Origin: an uncultured Pelosinus sp.
GTDB taxonomy: Bacteria > Bacillota > Negativicutes > UMGS1260
NCBI GenBank assembly: GCA_900550105.1
Contig: URQW01000037.1
Coordinates: 1-28,507 of the forward strand
Length of the DNA: 28,507 nucleotides
Direction of reading: 5' to 3'
The position numbers and the translations under genes are program-made. Numbering within the stretch: position 1 is the stretch's first letter; every line of letters starts with the position of its first letter. The notes under the pieces were generated by a model. It worked only from the letters and a program-made list of their open reading frames with translations, did no database searches and was not told the DNA's origin. Below, in pieces: positions 13,879 through 22,797 of the stretch.

Positions 13879-14610
13879 ATGATTCTATTAGATGGGGTAG
13901 AAAAGTATTTTGGCACAAACCATGTATTAAAAAACATTCACTTAGAAGTAAAAAATGGCGAGAAGCTAGTCGTAATCGGCCCAAGCGGCTCAGGTAAAAG
14001 CACTTTAATTCGCTCGATGAACCTCTTGGAAACACCTACTTCCGGCTCCATTACCATCGACGGCGTAACAATCACCGATCCGAAAGCGCCAGTGCGCAAG
14101 GTACGAGAATCTGTAGCCATGGTATTTCAACAATTCAATTTGTATCCGCATAAAACCGTTTTAGAAAATCTGACGCTAGCGCCAACTTTGATCAAAGGAA
14201 TCAGTAAAGAAGAGGCAACAGAAACAGGTCTCGATTTTCTTGATCGCGTTGGCTTAAAAGAAAAAGCTTCTGCTTATCCATCACAGCTTTCCGGCGGTCA
14301 GCAGCAGCGTGTGGCAATCGCCCGCGCCCTCAACATGCGGCCCCAGATTATGTTGTTTGACGAACCCACGTCCGCTCTTGACCCCGAAATGATTCAGGAA
14401 GTACTTGATGTAATGATTGATTTAGCCAAAGAAGGCATTACGATGGTCGTAGTAACCCACGAAATGGGCTTTGCCCGTCAAGTAGCCGACCGCGTTATTT
14501 TTATGGATGGCGGGCAAATCTTAGAAGAAGGCAATCCTGAGCATTTCTTTACAGAGCCACAGCACGAACGAACTCAACTATTTTTGAGCCGAATCTTACG
14601 TTCACATTAA
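13879..14610 (+). CDS. Amino-acid ABC transporter ATP-binding protein (GlnQ type)
   Basis: This 243-residue ATPase powers the polar amino acid importer encoded by the next three genes. It shows Walker A GPSGSGKST (34-42), the Q-loop QQFNLYPHKT, the signature LSGGQQQRVAIARAL, Walker B IMLFDEPTSALDPE and the switch His in VTHEMG. Adjacent ATGs at 13876 and 13879 are both possible; 13879 lies seven bases after GGAGG and gives the usual MILL-type start. An open extension further upstream would run through the leader hairpins and is not credible. It is the first gene of the operon, behind the tandem-hairpin attenuator. Confidence 0.95.
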   Translation: MILLDGVEKYFGTNHVLKNIHLEVKNGEKLVVIGPSGSGKSTLIRSMNLLETPTSGSITIDGVTITDPKAPVRKVRESVAMVFQQFNLYPHKTVLENLTLAPTLIKGISKEEATETGLDFLDRVGLKEKASAYPSQLSGGQQQRVAIARALNMRPQIMLFDEPTSALDPEMIQEVLDVMIDLAKEGITMVVVTHEMGFARQVADRVIFMDGGQILEEGNPEHFFTEPQHERTQLFLSRILRSH

Positions 14611-14636
14611 AATCTATTTTACAGGAGGAAAGCATA

Positions 14637-15452
14637 ATGAAAAAAGGCTGGACGCTACTAGCATCTATTATGGTTATGGGAGCATTATTTTTAGGCGGCT
14701 GCGGCGGTAGTACGCCAAGTGCAAAATCTGATTCTTCTGGAACGCCTGCCGATATCAAAGCGATTAAAGATCGCGGCGTATTAAAAGTCGGCGTCAAGGT
14801 AGACGTACCGAAATTCGGCTTTAAAAATCCGCAAACGAATCAAATTGAAGGCATGGAAATTGACCTAGCCAAAGCGATCGCCAAAAAAGTTCTCGGTGAT
14901 GAATCCAAGGTAGAATTCCAAGGCGTAACGGCAAAAACACGGGGCCCGCTCCTCGATAACGGCGAAGTAGATCTTGATATTTGTACCTTTACGATTACGG
15001 AAGAACGCAAAAAAAGCTATAATTTCTCGGATCCTTATTTCACTGACGGCGTCGGCATTATGGTGAAAAAAGCCTCTGGTATTCAAACGCTAAAAGATCT
15101 AAATGGTAAAAAAATCGGTGTAGCTCAAAGTGCAACTTCCAAACAAGCTGTACTAGAAGCAGCCGAAAAACAAGGGGCGAAAGTCTCCTTCTTGGAATTT
15201 GGTACCTATCCTGAAATTAAATCGGCTCTTGATGCTGGCCGCGTTGACGCCTTCTCGGTCGACGGCTCCATTCTTTTTGGCTATCTTGATGATTCCACGT
15301 TGATTCTGCCTGATCGTTTCAGTCCTCAGGAATACGGCGTTGCTTCGAAGAAAGGCAATGACGCTCTAGCCAAGCTTGTCAATGATACCATTGCGGATAT
15401 GAAAAAATCCGGTGAGCTTGATAAACTGATTCAAAAATGGGGCATTAAATAA
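14637..15452 (+). CDS. Asp/Glu-binding lipoprotein of ABC importer (PEB1-like)
   Basis: This 271-residue solute-binding protein has a lipoprotein signal peptide (MKKGWTLLAS start, lipobox LGGC with the acylated Cys at 22), so it is anchored on the outer face of the cytoplasmic membrane. The mature part is a type 2 periplasmic-binding fold: GVLKVGVKVDVPKFGF, EGMEIDLAKAIAKKVLG, TAKTRGPLLDNGEVDL, TFTITEERKKSYNFSDPY and RVDAFSVDGSILFGYLDD. These blocks closely resemble Campylobacter PEB1, an aspartate/glutamate binder, more than glutamine- or His-binding proteins, so Asp/Glu is the best guess. AGGAGGAAAG precedes the ATG. It sits 26 bases after the ATPase gene. Confidence 0.92.
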   Translation: MKKGWTLLASIMVMGALFLGGCGGSTPSAKSDSSGTPADIKAIKDRGVLKVGVKVDVPKFGFKNPQTNQIEGMEIDLAKAIAKKVLGDESKVEFQGVTAKTRGPLLDNGEVDLDICTFTITEERKKSYNFSDPYFTDGVGIMVKKASGIQTLKDLNGKKIGVAQSATSKQAVLEAAEKQGAKVSFLEFGTYPEIKSALDAGRVDAFSVDGSILFGYLDDSTLILPDRFSPQEYGVASKKGNDALAKLVNDTIADMKKSGELDKLIQKWGIK

Positions 15453-15453
15453 A

Positions 15454-16122
15454 ATGGGTCCCTTTGCCGCCTTTAAATGGGCTGCCGTCTTACGCGACTG
15501 GCCCATCTTCGCCGAAGGATTCGCTATGACCATCGTCTTGTCGCTGCTGGCTCTGCTTCTGTCACTAGCGCTTGGCATTTTCTTCGGCGTCTTGGGCGCA
15601 GCGCAAGGCAAATCAGTCCGTGTCATCAATCGAATCTACGTGGAAGCCATTCAAAATACACCGCTTGTCATTCAAATCTTTTTCCTCTATCACGCGCTGC
15701 CTCACCTTGGCATTATGCTGCCAATTTTCTCGGTAGGCGTCTTCGGCGTTGGCGTCTATCACGGCGCCTATGTGGCCGAAGTGGTCCGGGCTGGCATTCA
15801 ATCTATCCCGCGCGGTCAGTTGGAAGCAGCGATCTCACAAGGCTTTTCTTATTGGAGCGCTATGCGCTATATTATTCTGCCGCAAGCTAGACGGATTTCC
15901 CTGCCGCCCTTGACCAACCAAGCTGTGAGCCTGATTAAAAACACATCTGTTCTGGCCATGGTAGCCGGTGGTGATCTCATGTATCAAGCTGACTCCTGGG
16001 CCAGTAACAATTTATACTATGGACCGGCTTATGTAATAACAGCCATCCTCTATCTTCTTCTCTGTCTGCCGCTAGCTCGCTATGCTCGCCGTCTGGAGAA
16101 AAAACTGGAGGTGTCTTTATGA
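15454..16122 (+). CDS. Amino-acid ABC transporter permease 1 (HisM/GlnP type)
   Basis: This 222-residue inner-membrane permease has about five transmembrane helices. It carries the polar amino acid permease features: the FGVLGAAQGKS turn, YVEAIQNTPLVIQIFFLYHAL (read across two stretches), and the EAA-type coupling loop around RGQLEAAISQGFSYWSAMRY, followed by LPQARRISLPP and the SLIKNTSVLAMVAGGDL helix. The ATG starts one base after the stop of the binding-protein gene with only a distant GGGG, implying translational coupling. It should pair with the second permease to form the membrane channel. Confidence 0.93.
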   Translation: MGPFAAFKWAAVLRDWPIFAEGFAMTIVLSLLALLLSLALGIFFGVLGAAQGKSVRVINRIYVEAIQNTPLVIQIFFLYHALPHLGIMLPIFSVGVFGVGVYHGAYVAEVVRAGIQSIPRGQLEAAISQGFSYWSAMRYIILPQARRISLPPLTNQAVSLIKNTSVLAMVAGGDLMYQADSWASNNLYYGPAYVITAILYLLLCLPLARYARRLEKKLEVSL

Positions 16123-16769
16123 TCCAAGAGCTTCTACAACCACAGTTTTTTCTATTCCTTGGCCAAGGCCTCTTGACGACTCTCTATATCGCCATAGGCT
16201 CGATTGTCCTTAGTATGATTTTTGGCACTATCCTCGGCGTAGCCCGTTTTAGCGATCAGCCGCTTTTAACAAGGCTAGCCGCTCTCTATATCGAAACAGT
16301 ACGCAATACGCCGCTATTGCTCTTTATTTTAGCCGCGCGATTTATGACAAATCTCCCGCCAATTTATGCGGGCATTGCCGCTATGACTGTCTTTACCTCA
16401 GCTATTATTGCTGAAATCGTCCGTGGCGGTTTAAACTCCTTGCCGCGTGGGCAGTGGGAAGCAGCCAAATCCCAAGGATTCACTTATTGGCAAACCATGC
16501 TCTATATCATCTTGCCACAAGCCTTACGTAATATGATTCCGCCACTTGTATCGCAATGCACAACAGTCATCAAAGATACTTCCTTTGTGTGGGCTGTTGG
16601 TATTGAAGAACTTACCGGTAAAGGCATGATTATTATGGGGCAATATGGCTCTACTGCCCAAGTTTTTGCCATCTTCGGCTTAATTGCCGCAACCTACTTT
16701 ATCTTAAACTATTCCTTGTCACTCGCCGCCAGAAGCTACCAAAAACGCCTGCTTTGTCGCAGCTTCTAA
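16119..16769 (+). CDS. Amino-acid ABC transporter permease 2
   Basis: This 216-residue permease is paralogous to the preceding gene and overlaps it by four bases (ATGA), with GGAGGTG as ribosome binding site. Key segments are YIETVRNTPLLLFILAARF, the EAA loop RGQWEAAKSQGFTYWQTMLY, LPQALRNMIPPLVSQ and TVIKDTSFVWAVGIEELTG. Heterodimeric permeases are usual for PEB1/GlnPQ-type importers. It is the last gene of the operon and is followed by a strong terminator. Confidence 0.93.
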   Translation: MIQELLQPQFFLFLGQGLLTTLYIAIGSIVLSMIFGTILGVARFSDQPLLTRLAALYIETVRNTPLLLFILAARFMTNLPPIYAGIAAMTVFTSAIIAEIVRGGLNSLPRGQWEAAKSQGFTYWQTMLYIILPQALRNMIPPLVSQCTTVIKDTSFVWAVGIEELTGKGMIIMGQYGSTAQVFAIFGLIAATYFILNYSLSLAARSYQKRLLCRSF

Positions 16770-16801
16770 GGCAAAACACTGCAATATATTTAGATCCTAC
16801 T

Positions 16802-16845
16802 AAAAAAGGATGCCGTACTGAAACACAAGTACGACATCCTTTTTT
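16802..16845. terminator. Bidirectional terminator after the ABC operon
   Basis: AAAAAAGGATG(C)CGTACT pairs with AGTACG(A)CATCCTTTTTT around an eight-base loop with one mismatch. T-tracts occur in both directions, serving the plus-strand transporter and the opposing regulator gene that ends at 16865. Confidence 0.88.
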
Positions 16846-16864
16846 CTGTCTTTTTAGTGATTTA

Positions 16865-18505
16865 TTAAGGTTCATCAAGAGTCCAGCAATTCCGCCGAAC
16901 TGCTACTTGAAATAATTTCAACGCCATCGCTAAGGTAATCCGCGTTTCAAAAGACTCTAGCGACACACCGAGAATCTCCTCAATCCGTTTTTTGCGAAAA
17001 ATGATCGTTTGATGATGCACAAAAGATTGTTCCGCCACAATTTTGAGGTTTTCATTTTGCAGTATTTTTTCTAAGGTATCAAGAAATTGACTGCCTTTTT
17101 TCTTATCATATTCAAGCAGTTTGCCAATATTACGCCAAATAAATGCTTTAACCCGTTCTTCTTCCGATAAAGACGGTAGAATTTGCAAAACGCCTAAATC
17201 CAAATAGTGATGAATCGCCGTTTCCGGTTCTACTAAATCGCCCAGGTAAGCGGCATCACAAGCCTGACTATAAGCGGCACTTATACTAGAAAAAGAATCC
17301 TCAAAAAACTCCGCTAACCCAATGGAGACCTGGGCTGTAGGAAAATGAGACTTTACGACCTGATAAACTGACTCAGCAAAATCGATACTTTGCTGCTTAC
17401 TATTTTGACAGTTCGCCTTCACTGGCAGTAACAAGCCGATCCCGTCTTTTGCTTCCCATACACTAGCGTCTAAGTCGCGTTCTAATACTTCCACTAACGA
17501 ATCTAATAAATATTGGAAATCGGTTCGATGTTCCTGCCAATAAGAAATCGGCTTATCCTCCCATTGTTCTACTAGCAGAGCTTGACAGACAAAAGACTGC
17601 GCTAAATTGAGCTTAACCTGCCACGCTTGATCTAAAAGAGTTTGCGAGGGCTGTAGTTTTCCTTCTACTAGCCCGTTAAGCAGCTCCTGTTGACGCCGTT
17701 TTTCATAAGAAAGTTGTAAGAACTTTTTCGTGCGGCTCTGTTCGGTAATGTCACTGGCCATGCAAGCAACAGTGCGCTTCTCACCGCAACAATAGGTCAT
17801 GGGTGCAAAGCGAAAGCGAAAAATCCGCCTGCCTTGCTGCGTATGAAGTTCAAACTCGCCAAACTGCAGCGTCTGATAGTCTAAAACATAGCGAACATTC
17901 TCATGCATTTTTCTTGCTGCCACAGAAGGCATAAAATCCGATAAATTTTTACCCGAAAGATGCTGCGTTTCATCATTGCCAAAAAAAACATGATTGCCCA
18001 CAAACTCAACAATTTTCCCCATTTCATCAATGATAAAGCCCATATCTGGCATAGCCTGCATAAACTCACGTAGCCGCACGGCTTCTTCCCGGTACATATC
18101 TGAGGTCTCTTGCAGTTTAGTAACGTCAAAAACGGTACCAATAAATTTCAACGGACGATTCTTCTGATCTATTAAAATCGTTCCTCGCCACAATAAAACT
18201 TGTATTGCTCCATCACTGCGACGAATCCGAAATTCCTGACAGATCGGTGCGTGGTCATGTAAAATACGCCAGAAAGTTTTCCTTACCTTCGCTCTATCGC
18301 CAGTAACTACCTTGGCAAAAAAATCAGCAACGCCTCTCTGGGCAAACCCTTCCGCACTTATTTCAAACAATGCTAACAACCCTTCGGTACATAGTAGCTC
18401 TTTTGTCTGTAAGTTCCACTCCCAACTGCCGCTGCGGCCAAATCGCTGCGCTTCAATGAGATGGCTGCTAGGGCAGGATTCACTCATTCCTACTCTTTTC
18501 TTCAT
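16865..18505 (-). CDS. PAS-PAS-PucR/CdaR-type transcriptional regulator
   Basis: This 546-residue regulator has two N-terminal PAS domains (about 15-130 with GSWEWNL and EFRIRRSDGAIQVLLWRG; about 145-265 with MPDMGFIIDEMGKIVEFVGN, FMPSVAARKM and ASDITEQ), a central CdaR GGDEF-like domain (about 310-430) and a C-terminal PucR-type helix-turn-helix (about 480-535: SFVHHQTIIFRKKRIEEILG). The family responds to small molecules through PAS or CdaR domains and controls purine, sugar-diacid or amino acid use; the target here is unknown. I choose the ATG at 18505, eight bases after GGAGG; the upstream in-frame GTG overlaps that Shine-Dalgarno. It stands alone, convergent with the Asp/Glu transporter and divergent from the HD-GYP gene. 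Confidence 0.85.
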   Translation of the reverse strand: MKKRVGMSESCPSSHLIEAQRFGRSGSWEWNLQTKELLCTEGLLALFEISAEGFAQRGVADFFAKVVTGDRAKVRKTFWRILHDHAPICQEFRIRRSDGAIQVLLWRGTILIDQKNRPLKFIGTVFDVTKLQETSDMYREEAVRLREFMQAMPDMGFIIDEMGKIVEFVGNHVFFGNDETQHLSGKNLSDFMPSVAARKMHENVRYVLDYQTLQFGEFELHTQQGRRIFRFRFAPMTYCCGEKRTVACMASDITEQSRTKKFLQLSYEKRRQQELLNGLVEGKLQPSQTLLDQAWQVKLNLAQSFVCQALLVEQWEDKPISYWQEHRTDFQYLLDSLVEVLERDLDASVWEAKDGIGLLLPVKANCQNSKQQSIDFAESVYQVVKSHFPTAQVSIGLAEFFEDSFSSISAAYSQACDAAYLGDLVEPETAIHHYLDLGVLQILPSLSEEERVKAFIWRNIGKLLEYDKKKGSQFLDTLEKILQNENLKIVAEQSFVHHQTIIFRKKRIEEILGVSLESFETRITLAMALKLFQVAVRRNCWTLDEP

Positions 18506-18651
18506 CGTAGCGACCTCCACAAACCTGACTTCTTATTTTTATCGTATCCACATCGAATCTATCATCATAAAGCAAGCTCTTATAATCGCAATATAATAAA
18601 CGAGCTATGTTTTCATATAGTGAAGCTAATGTTTCCCAATAACGGATTTGC

Positions 18652-18686
18652 TATAATTAAGCTTGTGAATTAAGCTTGTGAATTAA
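18652..18686 (+). promoter_or_regulatory. Extended -10 promoter overlapping a 13-bp tandem repeat
   Basis: TATAAT (18652-18657) is preceded by TGC, forming an extended -10 element upstream of the HD-GYP/chemoreceptor operon. Overlapping it, AATTAAGCTTGTG is repeated exactly twice head to tail (18655-18667, 18668-18680) and begins a third time (AATTAA to 18686). Transcription would start inside the repeat, so the repeat may be a regulator site. Confidence 0.5.
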
Positions 18687-18754
18687 TTCGTTATATCGCC
18701 CCATATTCCCTGCAGATGCAAAGACACTCTGCCCTAAAGAGGAAGGAGGCCGCC

Positions 18755-19867
18755 ATGGAAAACGGCAAACCAGTTATTTTAATTCTTGATAGCCCTATGG
18801 CCAATTTAGAACTTACGCAACTTTTACTCCAAAATCATTATAAGGTGAAAATCACGGATTCTGCCGAAACGGCTTTAACGATTGCAACAGCGTCACCGCC
18901 TGATCTCATTTTAATTTCTTTAACAAATCCCGCCTTTTCAGGCTTTGATATATGCCGCCGTATGAAAACGTTACCCGCTTTAATACGAATCCCACTAATT
19001 TTCCTCGCAAACCAGAGCGATTTTACCAACATTGCTGAAGGCCTAGCCTTAGGCGCTGTCGACTACATTCCAAAGCCCTTTGATCCAGCCTTATTTCTCA
19101 CTCGCATTCACACCCACATTACGTTAAAACAAACCCAAGATTTCTTAAAAGATAAAAATAACTATCTGGAAACAGAAATTTCGCAGCGCATCAAGGAAAT
19201 GGCCGCCTTACAAGAAATCACGATTGTTGCCATGGCCTCGCTGGCGGAAACGCGCGATCATGAAACAACGGGTCATATCCAAAGAGTTTCCGAATACATC
19301 CGCGAACTCGCCCTTGAGCTAAGACCGCATAAACGCTTTCGCCACAACTTGACGCCAGAAACAATCCGGCTGCTCGTCAAATCAGCCCCGCTCCATGATA
19401 TCGGTAAGATCGGCATACCGGATCGTATTCTACTAAAACCAAGCGCTTTAGCACCAGAAGAATTTGAGATCATAAAAACGCATACGCAAATCGGCCGTCA
19501 AGCAATTGATCGCGCCGAAGCCGTGTTAGGCATGTCAGATCCTTTACTTGACAAAGCCAAAGAAATTGCTTACTTCCATCATGAAAAATGGAATGGCGCC
19601 GGTTATCCCGAAGGACTGTCTGGTGATAAAATTCCCCTTTCAGCCCGATTAATGGCTGTAGCCGATGTCTATGATGCGCTCACAAGTAAACGGATTTATA
19701 AAGAACCTGTTTCCCATGAAACAGCGGTCCAAGAAATCGTTGCCGAAAGCGGCAAGCACTTCGACCCAGATATTGTAGCCGCTTTTTTATCTCGGTCCCA
19801 TCGCTTTGAGGAGATTTCTCAAATACTTCACGATAGTCCTACACAACAACCAGAAATGACCCACTAA
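18755..19867 (+). CDS. HD-GYP c-di-GMP phosphodiesterase with degenerate receiver domain
   Basis: This 370-residue protein joins an N-terminal CheY-like receiver domain (about 6-122), a short helical linker and a C-terminal HD-GYP domain (about 160-350) predicted to hydrolyse cyclic di-GMP. HD-GYP motifs are ETRDHETTGHIQR, LHDIGKIGIPD, THTQIGRQAI, HHEKWNGAGYP and ADVYDALTS, so the catalytic half looks intact. In the receiver half the phospho-acceptor Asp is replaced by Ser55 (DLILISLTNP) and the acidic pair is D12-S13, while the switch Lys in YIPKPF remains; it probably cannot be phosphorylated normally. The ATG follows AAGGAGG. The chemoreceptor gene follows after 16 bases. Confidence 0.9.
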   Translation: MENGKPVILILDSPMANLELTQLLLQNHYKVKITDSAETALTIATASPPDLILISLTNPAFSGFDICRRMKTLPALIRIPLIFLANQSDFTNIAEGLALGAVDYIPKPFDPALFLTRIHTHITLKQTQDFLKDKNNYLETEISQRIKEMAALQEITIVAMASLAETRDHETTGHIQRVSEYIRELALELRPHKRFRHNLTPETIRLLVKSAPLHDIGKIGIPDRILLKPSALAPEEFEIIKTHTQIGRQAIDRAEAVLGMSDPLLDKAKEIAYFHHEKWNGAGYPEGLSGDKIPLSARLMAVADVYDALTSKRIYKEPVSHETAVQEIVAESGKHFDPDIVAAFLSRSHRFEEISQILHDSPTQQPEMTH

Positions 19868-19883
19868 TTTGAGGAGGCTCCTT

Positions 19884-21605
19884 ATGAATTGGCTTAATAA
19901 TTTAAAAGTAGCAAAAAAATTGTTTTTACTTATTATCGTTGCCGTATTTGCTCTAGCTGCCGTCGGCTATACAGGATTTTACTATTTGGCAAAGGCCAAG
20001 CAGGACATGACTATCATGTACAATGAACGAATGCTGCCAAACGAATGGCTCAGCGATAGCCGTACCCATGCACGAGCGATTTCCGCCGATATTTTTATGA
20101 TGATGCTGATAAAAGATCCAGCGGAAACACAAAAATTAATGGCCGATATTAAAACGCGGGCAGAAGCATTTAACCAAAATCTAAAAAAATATGAACAACT
20201 AAAACTCACCTCCTTTGAAACAGGAAAACTGCAAGAACTCCACACGAATCTTGATAAATACCGCAGCGCTAGGGAACAGGTCATCGCCTTAGCTGCCCAA
20301 AACCAAGATGAAGTAGCGCTTGCTCTCTATAATCGTGATGTTCGTCCCGCCGCTGAAGCCTTTATGCAGAATCTAATTGAACTTGGCGAATTCAACGAGA
20401 AAGCAGCCGATGCCATTAATAAACAAACCGAAGCAAATTTTACCGCTGCTATGATGCTATTTGTCGGAATCATTGCTGGCTCACTGCTGATTGTCTGTCT
20501 CCTCGGCTGGATCATTACGAAACGCATTGCCAAACGTTTAAATGATTTTGTCGTATTTTTAGGGGAATTAGCCAAAGGGAATTTTGCTCTCAGTGTCTCT
20601 GAAGCCAGCTTGCGCGATCAGAGCGAATTTGGTACAGTATCTCACTCCATTGATGTTCTGAGCAAAAATGTACGAGCCTTAATTAAACAACTCTCGCAAA
20701 CAGCAGAACAACTTGCCGCTTCTTCCGAACAACTAACAGCCAATGCAGAACAATCCGCCCAAACAGCAACTGATGCGGCAGGCACCGTGGCCGAAGTAGC
20801 CCACGCAGCTGCCACACAGCTTGATTTAGCCCACAAGGCCACAAGTTCTGTCAACGCCATGTCCCAACAAATTACGCAAGTAGCTGCCAATGCGCATACG
20901 GTTTCCGGCACAGCAGTCAAAACACAGGAAACGGCCAATGCTGGCGAACAGGCTGTCACGAAAGCAGTCAGTCAAATGGCACTGATCGAACAAAAAACGA
21001 AAGATACGGCCATGGTAATCGGCGAACTCGAATCCCACTCGAAAGAAATTGGCCAAATTGTTGAAGTCATCGCCAATATTTCCGGTCAAACCAATCTTCT
21101 AGCTTTAAACGCAGCTATCGAGGCCGCTAGAGCAGGTGAAGCAGGCAAAGGCTTTGCTGTCGTAGCGGAAGAGGTTCGCAAATTGGCGGAACAATCGCAG
21201 GAAGCGGCCAAACAAATCACTAGTTTAATTCATGATGTACGGGAAAAAACCAACAATGCCGTTCTCTTTATGAATGAAGGCCAAAAAGAAGTAGCAGCCG
21301 GAACTACAATTGTAGCGACAGCGGGACAAAATTTTCAACAAATCCTCCAAATGGTTCACAATATTTCCCAGGAAATTCATGAGATTTCTACAGTAATCGA
21401 ACATCTTCATCAAGGCAGTAGCGACGTAGTTACTTCGGTACAATCTATCGATAAACAAAGCCAACACGCTGCTGACCAAACGCAGCTCATCTCTGCCGCT
21501 ACAGAAGAACAATCCGCTTCAATTGAAGAAATTGCCGCTTCGAGTCAGCATTTAGCCAAAATGGCGGAAGAATTACAATCAGCAATTCGCAAATTTCAGA
21601 TATAA
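19884..21605 (+). CDS. Methyl-accepting chemotaxis protein (4HB sensor)
   Basis: This 573-residue transmembrane chemoreceptor has TM1 (about 14-36), an extracytoplasmic four-helix-bundle sensor (about 37-185, all-helical with DMTIMYNERMLPNEWL at its start), TM2 (about 190-212), a HAMP domain (TKRIAKRLNDFVVFLGELAK onward) and a long coiled-coil signalling domain whose tip carries the invariant NLLALNAAIEAARAGEAGKG. It signals through CheA/CheW; the ligand is unknown. I choose the ATG at 19884, just after GAGGAGG. It is the second gene of an operon with the HD-GYP protein, which suggests a link between chemosensing and c-di-GMP level. A terminator follows. Confidence 0.95.
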   Translation: MNWLNNLKVAKKLFLLIIVAVFALAAVGYTGFYYLAKAKQDMTIMYNERMLPNEWLSDSRTHARAISADIFMMMLIKDPAETQKLMADIKTRAEAFNQNLKKYEQLKLTSFETGKLQELHTNLDKYRSAREQVIALAAQNQDEVALALYNRDVRPAAEAFMQNLIELGEFNEKAADAINKQTEANFTAAMMLFVGIIAGSLLIVCLLGWIITKRIAKRLNDFVVFLGELAKGNFALSVSEASLRDQSEFGTVSHSIDVLSKNVRALIKQLSQTAEQLAASSEQLTANAEQSAQTATDAAGTVAEVAHAAATQLDLAHKATSSVNAMSQQITQVAANAHTVSGTAVKTQETANAGEQAVTKAVSQMALIEQKTKDTAMVIGELESHSKEIGQIVEVIANISGQTNLLALNAAIEAARAGEAGKGFAVVAEEVRKLAEQSQEAAKQITSLIHDVREKTNNAVLFMNEGQKEVAAGTTIVATAGQNFQQILQMVHNISQEIHEISTVIEHLHQGSSDVVTSVQSIDKQSQHAADQTQLISAATEEQSASIEEIAASSQHLAKMAEELQSAIRKFQI

Positions 21606-21632
21606 AGCACTTACCATAAACTATTTGACCGA

Positions 21633-21666
21633 AAAAAAGTCGCAGCCATATTGGCGCGACTTTTTT
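21633..21666. terminator. Bidirectional terminator between two chemoreceptor genes
   Basis: AAAAAAGTCGC(A)GCC pairs with GGCGCGACTTTTTT around a five-base loop. T-tracts on both strands serve the chemoreceptor ending at 21605 and the opposing gene ending at 21686. Confidence 0.88.
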
Positions 21667-21685
21667 GTTTACTACTAAGTGATCG

Positions 21686-22762
21686 CTACGATACAGTCCC
21701 ATTCTCTTCACTTTGAATATATTCGTCAAGATCTTGCATAACTGTAATGATATTACTGATGCTATCCGTAATTTTCATCACTTCAGTTGACGTTTGTTCG
21801 GTCGCTGCAATTCCTTGTCCCGCACTCTCTGATGCTTCGCTGACTACTTTTGTCACATTGCCAACAATAACCGTGAGGCGATCGGCAATGTCAGACTGTC
21901 GGGAAGCGACTTTAACAATTTCACCAGAACTAGCCACAACGCGTTGCACTTTATCATGAATTTTTTCAAATTCCTGACCAGACGCTGTCACTTCGCTCAT
22001 ACCGGTTTCCGCTTCTTGTCTGCTCTCATTCGAAGCTACAATGACAGAAGCAGTCTGATCAAGTACTTGCTTCACTAGCGCTGTTACCTTTTGCGCTCGA
22101 TCATTGGACTGCTCCGCCAATTTCCTTACTTCATCGGCAACAACGGCAAAACCACGCCCCGCTTCACCAGCCCGAGCCGCTTCAATGGCAGCATTTAGCG
22201 CCAATAAATTCGTCTGCCCAGCAATTTCTGTGATTGCGTCACTAATCGCACCAATTTCCTTCGAATATTGATTTAATGTGTCTAGGAGTGATTCGACATG
22301 AGCGGTTTTCCCCTGTATATTTTGCATCCGCACTATGGCCTTATTCATTGTGGTAAGACCCGATTCCGTCACCTGCAAAGTCGCCGCCGCATTGGCAGAA
22401 CCTTCTTGCGCCTGTGTTTCGGCGGCATGGACTAACTGAGTCAATTCATTCATGATTTTTTCGGCTTCGCGAAGCTGCTGTGATCCTTTCTTCGCTTCAC
22501 CAGCAAGGTGTTTCGTTGATTCATTAACCTCTATGGCATTGATCATAACCTGCTCACTCGAGTCAAGAATGATCTCTGCTGTCGCACGCATCTGATCCAT
22601 ATGGCCTTTTGTTGTTCGAACACAGCGGTTATTTTGTTCATTCCAAGTAATCTCCGCCGATGAAACCGAAGAAACAACTTTGCGATTTTTCCCCAAAAAT
22701 ACAGCTCCAGCAACGACAATCAGGCAGATAACGCCTAGAAGTAGTATCGTCATCATATCCAT
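21686..22762 (-). CDS. Methyl-accepting signalling protein with one TM helix and no sensor domain
   Basis: This 358-residue protein has a single N-terminal transmembrane helix (about 3-23, MTILLLGVICLIVVAGAVFL), then directly a chemoreceptor signalling domain with the tip NLLALNAAIEAARAGEAGRG and VADEVRKLAEQS. There is no extracytoplasmic sensor and no clear HAMP domain, so input must come from a partner; the FIST protein encoded just upstream is the obvious candidate. I choose the ATG at 22762, eight bases after GAGG; an in-frame GTG nine bases earlier overlaps the Shine-Dalgarno. It is the last gene of a three-gene operon, 35 bases after the FIST gene. Confidence 0.9.
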   Translation of the reverse strand: MDMMTILLLGVICLIVVAGAVFLGKNRKVVSSVSSAEITWNEQNNRCVRTTKGHMDQMRATAEIILDSSEQVMINAIEVNESTKHLAGEAKKGSQQLREAEKIMNELTQLVHAAETQAQEGSANAAATLQVTESGLTTMNKAIVRMQNIQGKTAHVESLLDTLNQYSKEIGAISDAITEIAGQTNLLALNAAIEAARAGEAGRGFAVVADEVRKLAEQSNDRAQKVTALVKQVLDQTASVIVASNESRQEAETGMSEVTASGQEFEKIHDKVQRVVASSGEIVKVASRQSDIADRLTVIVGNVTKVVSEASESAGQGIAATEQTSTEVMKITDSISNIITVMQDLDEYIQSEENGTVS

Positions 22763-22797
22763 CGCGTTCACCTCCCCAAGAGAAGCTCATTAGCAAG

